The notes under the pieces: generated by a model
The model's database searches: none
Told to the model about the DNA's origin: nothing
The model's input: only the letters and a program-made list of their open reading frames with translations
In this document: positions 18,143 through 20,449 of the stretch, piece by piece
Layout of the letters: every line of letters starts with the position of its first letter
How positions within the stretch are numbered: position 1 is the first letter of the stretch
Translations under genes and position numbers: made by a program
Source: Cudoniella acicularis
Taxonomy: Eukaryota > Ascomycota > Leotiomycetes > Helotiales > Helotiaceae
NCBI GenBank assembly: GCA_013054445.1
Contig: JAAMPI010001062.1
Coordinates: 1-20,449, forward strand
DNA length: 20,449 nucleotides
Reading direction: 5' to 3'

Positions 18143-19499
18143 TCACCTTGAATCGCGCCTAACGAATCTTCTACGAACGGTCTCTTCACCATCCTCTTCA
18201 CTATCCTCTTTACCATCCTCTGGGTTAGGCTCCAGAGGAGATAGGTCCACTTCCGAATTCGTCTGTAAATCAGAACGCTTCTCGGGCACAGAACTTGGAA
18301 GATTGTCGGTGTCGATGTCCCGTTCCGGAATCAAAAGTATAGTGTTTGTGCCATCTGCAGTAACATCTTCAAAACACGTTTGAGGTGTTAGCATGCGAAG
18401 GTTTGTGTCAAAGATGTGCATCCGCCCCAACTTTCTCATGTACTTCATCGCTATTCGCTTCACCTTCGATGGGTTGGAAGGATCAACTTCAAGATCTTGC
18501 ACAACTCTCCAACTACCACGACCACGGATCTTAAATTTTATCCAAACCATTGCAGGGTCAGCTCTTCGGTCTCTTGAAGGTCTTGTAGTCTGTAGAGATG
18601 TAAGCTTGGCAGGGATTAAAAGAGAACTTAAGCGCTTACCCGCAGCTCAACAGCTTGAATCGGTTCTTCGGAGTTAGTGACACATTCTGGTATCCTACCT
18701 GGGGCAGATATTGAGTTGCTGTCATTAGTTGCTGAAGAATCCGCGCTAGGCTGCACACTGTGGATGGGATTTCCGACCTCTTGGTCTGCCACGGTTCGAA
18801 GTTCGTTCTCCGCCGCAGTCTGGTGTGATGGGCCTTGTATAAGTTCTTGAGGCTCGGCGTCTCTAGAGTCTCAAGTGCGAACTGAGTAAGTGGCCAGTTC
18901 CTTTCGGCTGCACCTATACCTCTTCGTACCCCTTTTTCCACTACCTTAGGTCTCCACTGGTCTTACGTCTTCTCCTTAGGTATTTTTTGCCCAAGTCTCT
19001 CTTCCCATTGCTTGGCAATATTCTTCACAAGCCTTTCCTTTTCCTCAGTTGCGGGTGTCTCTTGTTCTTCTCTTACAGGTTTCTCCTGCTCTTCATGTGT
19101 AACCCGCTCTTGCTCTTCCCTTACCCGACGCTCTTTTTCATCTATTACAAGTTTTTCCCTCTCCTCTTGTACAAATCTCTCTTGTTCCTCCTTTACGAGC
19201 CTTTCTTTTTCCACCCTAGCCAGTCTATCTTGTTCTTCTCTTGCCAAGCGTTTTTGCTCCTCCCGTGCTGGCTTCTCTACAGCTTGGTTTTGTTCTCTGG
19301 AGTCAGAGGCATGTTGTGGTAGCCTGCCTGAGGCTGTTGGGCTATCAGTTGCTGAAGAATCTGAGCTAGGCTGTGGAGGATGGCTAGCTTTATCGACTTC
19401 AACTTGATCTCCTACGGCTCCTAGTGAAAAGTCGAACACCTGTGACGGCGGCACAAAACGATAGTCAGCCTCTAGAGACTCACTTAAACCTATAACTTT
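18143..19499 (-). CDS. Three-exon gene with octapeptide-repeat charged helix, 5'-truncated
   Basis: Minus strand, exons 19499..18967, 18862..18640 and 18589..18143. The introns are 104 nt (GTAAGA ... CTAG) and 50 nt (GTAAGC ... ACAG). Splicing keeps one frame throughout. No ATG occurs before the frame closes at TAA (19500-19502) in AT-rich DNA, although the frame reads plausibly to its edge (ESLEADYRFVPPSQVF). The true start is therefore lost or in an unseen upstream exon. Domains: a Ser/Pro-rich linker, ten tandem eight-residue repeats (EEQ-x-R-L type) forming a highly charged helix, a second Ser/Asn-rich linker resembling the first (PSADSSATND against PSSDSSATDS), then a C-terminal domain of about 85 residues (IKFKIRGRG, VDPSNPSKVKRIAMKYMRK, DTNLRMLTPQTCFEDVT, ADGTNTILLIPE) and an acidic tail. 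The C-terminal domain looks conserved but I cannot name it. Function unknown. Confidence 0.65.
19029..19268 (-). repeat. Ten tandem 24-bp repeats coding an octapeptide array
   Basis: Exactly 240 bp. On the minus strand each 24-bp unit codes eight residues of the pattern [A/V]-x-E-E-Q/K-x-R-L. Units from the N-terminal side include AREEQKRL, AREEQDRL, ARVEKERL, VKEEQERF and VQEEREKL. The period of eight departs from the heptad of a classical coiled coil and suggests a stable single charged helix. Units differ at many third positions, so the array is not newly expanded. Confidence 0.85.
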
Positions 19500-19884
19500 T
19501 TATAAAGTTTGAATATTCTTAAGCTTTATTAAATTTTATCTATTAATATTTATATATTATAACTAGGCTAATTAGTTCTTTTTATTAGTATAATAAATAA
19601 TAGAAAAACAAGATTATATTACATTATAGTAGGGAAGTCAGTCGGCCGCTGAGTGATCACGTGGTTCGCAGACACGTGACCTATGCGAAGGAGGATAAAA
19701 GACGTGTTCTTAGCTAGCTAGCTTCTTCTTCTTTAGTCAAATCATAGTCTATTTGAACTCCCTACCTTTTAGGTTATATCTGTCCTTCTATACTATATAA
19801 GATAGTATAGAGTATAGGATTATTTTAATACTATACCCCTTTACGAGTCTTAATATAAACCTTATTAAGAAGTACTAGAGGCAA
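19500..19884. other. AT-rich tract, possible repeat edge
   Basis: Very AT-rich at 19500-19625, then a less AT-rich block with two CACGTG boxes (gatcacgtgg, about 19656, and gacacgtgac, about 19672), a gataaaag TATA-like site near 19694 and a tagctagctagc run at about 19712-19723. The block resembles the regulatory part of a mobile element, but no terminal repeat was found. Confidence 0.4.
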
Positions 19885-20065
19885 ATCAAGTAAGTATTAT
19901 ATAAACGCTATAAGTAGCCTACGACTAAGGCCGAAATAGAAGCTATAGTCTTCGAAGAATAAAATAGAATATTATAAGATTAGATAAATAAGCTAATATT
20001 AAAATAAGAGTATAAGGTTTATATATTAATAGAACGTTACGGGTAGTCTACTCCTAATTAAAATA
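19885..20065 (+). pseudogene. Heavily mutated ORF remnant, family not recognised
   Basis: One forward frame of about 60 codons contains coding-like blocks (PTTKAEIEAIVFEE, INKLILK, EYKVYILIERYG) separated by about eight TAA/TAG stops, all at positions where Gln or Trp could stand before C-to-T or G-to-A change. Surrounding DNA is AT-rich. It may be the start of a transposon or accessory gene inactivated by RIP. No known family was recognised. Confidence 0.4.
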
Positions 20066-20121
20066 TTATAATTATACTTTTAAATCGAGTTTTATAAGCC
20101 TTATAGCCTAAAAACACTGAC

Positions 20122-20449
20122 TTATCTGACTAGGCTCGTAAGTTCTAATAGTCGCACTACTGATTCGTGCCCGTTCTCGGCCGCCCAGTCTAGCGCCGTC
20201 CCTCCATCCCAATCCTTCACGTTGACGTCCGCCTTATGCTCTAGTAGCAGCCGCACCACTACCTCGTGCCCGTTCTGGGCCGCCCGGTGTAGCGCCGTCC
20301 ATCCAGTACCAGTCCTTCACGTTGACGTCCACCTTGTGCTCCAGTAGCAGCCGCACCACTGCCTCGTGCCTGTTCTTGACCGCCCGGTGCAGCGCCGTCC
20401 CTCCATCCCTATTCTTCACGTTGACGTCCGCCTTGTGCTCCAGCAGGAG
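20122..20449 (-). pseudogene. C-terminal ankyrin repeats of a gene entering from the right edge, frameshifted
   Basis: The minus strand encodes at least three ankyrin repeats of 33 residues (GGTALHRAVKNRHEAVVRLLLEHKVDVNVK and similar), running from the window edge to a TAA at 20122-20124. Successive 99-bp units are close to identical at the DNA level. The reading frame breaks within the second visible unit at about 20303-20312, where an actgg duplication (gactggtactgg) adds bases that do not keep the frame. The family pattern resumes in another frame (ALHRAAQNGHEVVVRLLLEH). The block is GC-rich and abuts AT-rich DNA. Known: such arrays often end fungal NLR-like or HET-linked proteins; the rest of the gene is outside the window. 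The shift may be a real break or an assembly error in a repeat. Confidence 0.8.

Noticed and set aside
19029..19268. Regular 24-bp repeats as a CRISPR-like array
   Set aside because: No spacers, coding in a continuous frame, and fungal context.
18987..19407. Two long plus-strand open frames rich in Ser/Phe/Leu over the charged-helix gene
   Set aside because: They are antisense to the 24-bp tandem repeat, which keeps several frames open; no family features.

Overview
The window looks like a stretch of a filamentous ascomycete chromosome, most likely an Aspergillus/Penicillium-type (Eurotiales) accessory or subtelomeric region. The genes are interrupted by 49-68 nt introns with GTAAGN-like donors and CTAAC/CTGAC branch sites. 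Several protein families are fungus-typical (DUF1772, HET, FunK1, fungal rhodopsin domain). AT-rich tracts and nonsense codons explained by C-to-T/G-to-A change point to repeat-induced point mutation (RIP) or a similar process. No RNA gene, CRISPR array or bacterial operon signal was found.

Left part (1-7600), metabolic genes, all on the + strand: a small DUF1772 membrane protein of the anthrone-oxygenase type (236-908, one intron); an extradiol ring-cleavage dioxygenase of the glyoxalase/BphC fold (2933-4280, five introns, metal ligands retained); and a PHBH/MhpA-like FAD aromatic hydroxylase (5249-7509, four introns). The hydroxylase plus dioxygenase pair reads as a small aromatic-catabolism module: ring hydroxylation to a catechol, then meta cleavage. 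The hydroxylase copy carries a single-base frameshift in a run of eight T.

Middle part (7600-12800) is gene-poor. It holds fragments of fungal accessory families: the C-terminal part of an OTT_1508-like deaminase (9144-9740, +), a decayed rhodopsin-domain piece (about 10430-10760, -), and a HET-domain gene lacking the start of its domain and carrying one in-frame TAG (11272-12768, +).

Right part (12800-20449) is a graveyard of repeats and mutated genes. It contains a tyrosine-recombinase-like segment fused in one frame to a FunK1 kinase-like segment with many stops (13130-14420, -); an LTR-like unit (14777-15113); a second HET-like gene with eleven internal stops but no frameshift (15458-16600, +); a 560-bp fold-back element with TA target duplication (16931-17490); a 5'-truncated three-exon gene encoding an octapeptide-repeat charged helix (18143-19499, -); an AT-rich tract with a mutated ORF remnant; and the end of a GC-rich ankyrin-repeat gene entering from the right edge (20122 to beyond 20449, -).

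Taken together, a degraded aromatic-catabolism module lies beside a concentration of families linked to fungal nonself recognition or its expansions (two HET, FunK1, ankyrin, deaminase), mixed with transposon debris. All family assignments come from motif recognition by eye; no database search was run.
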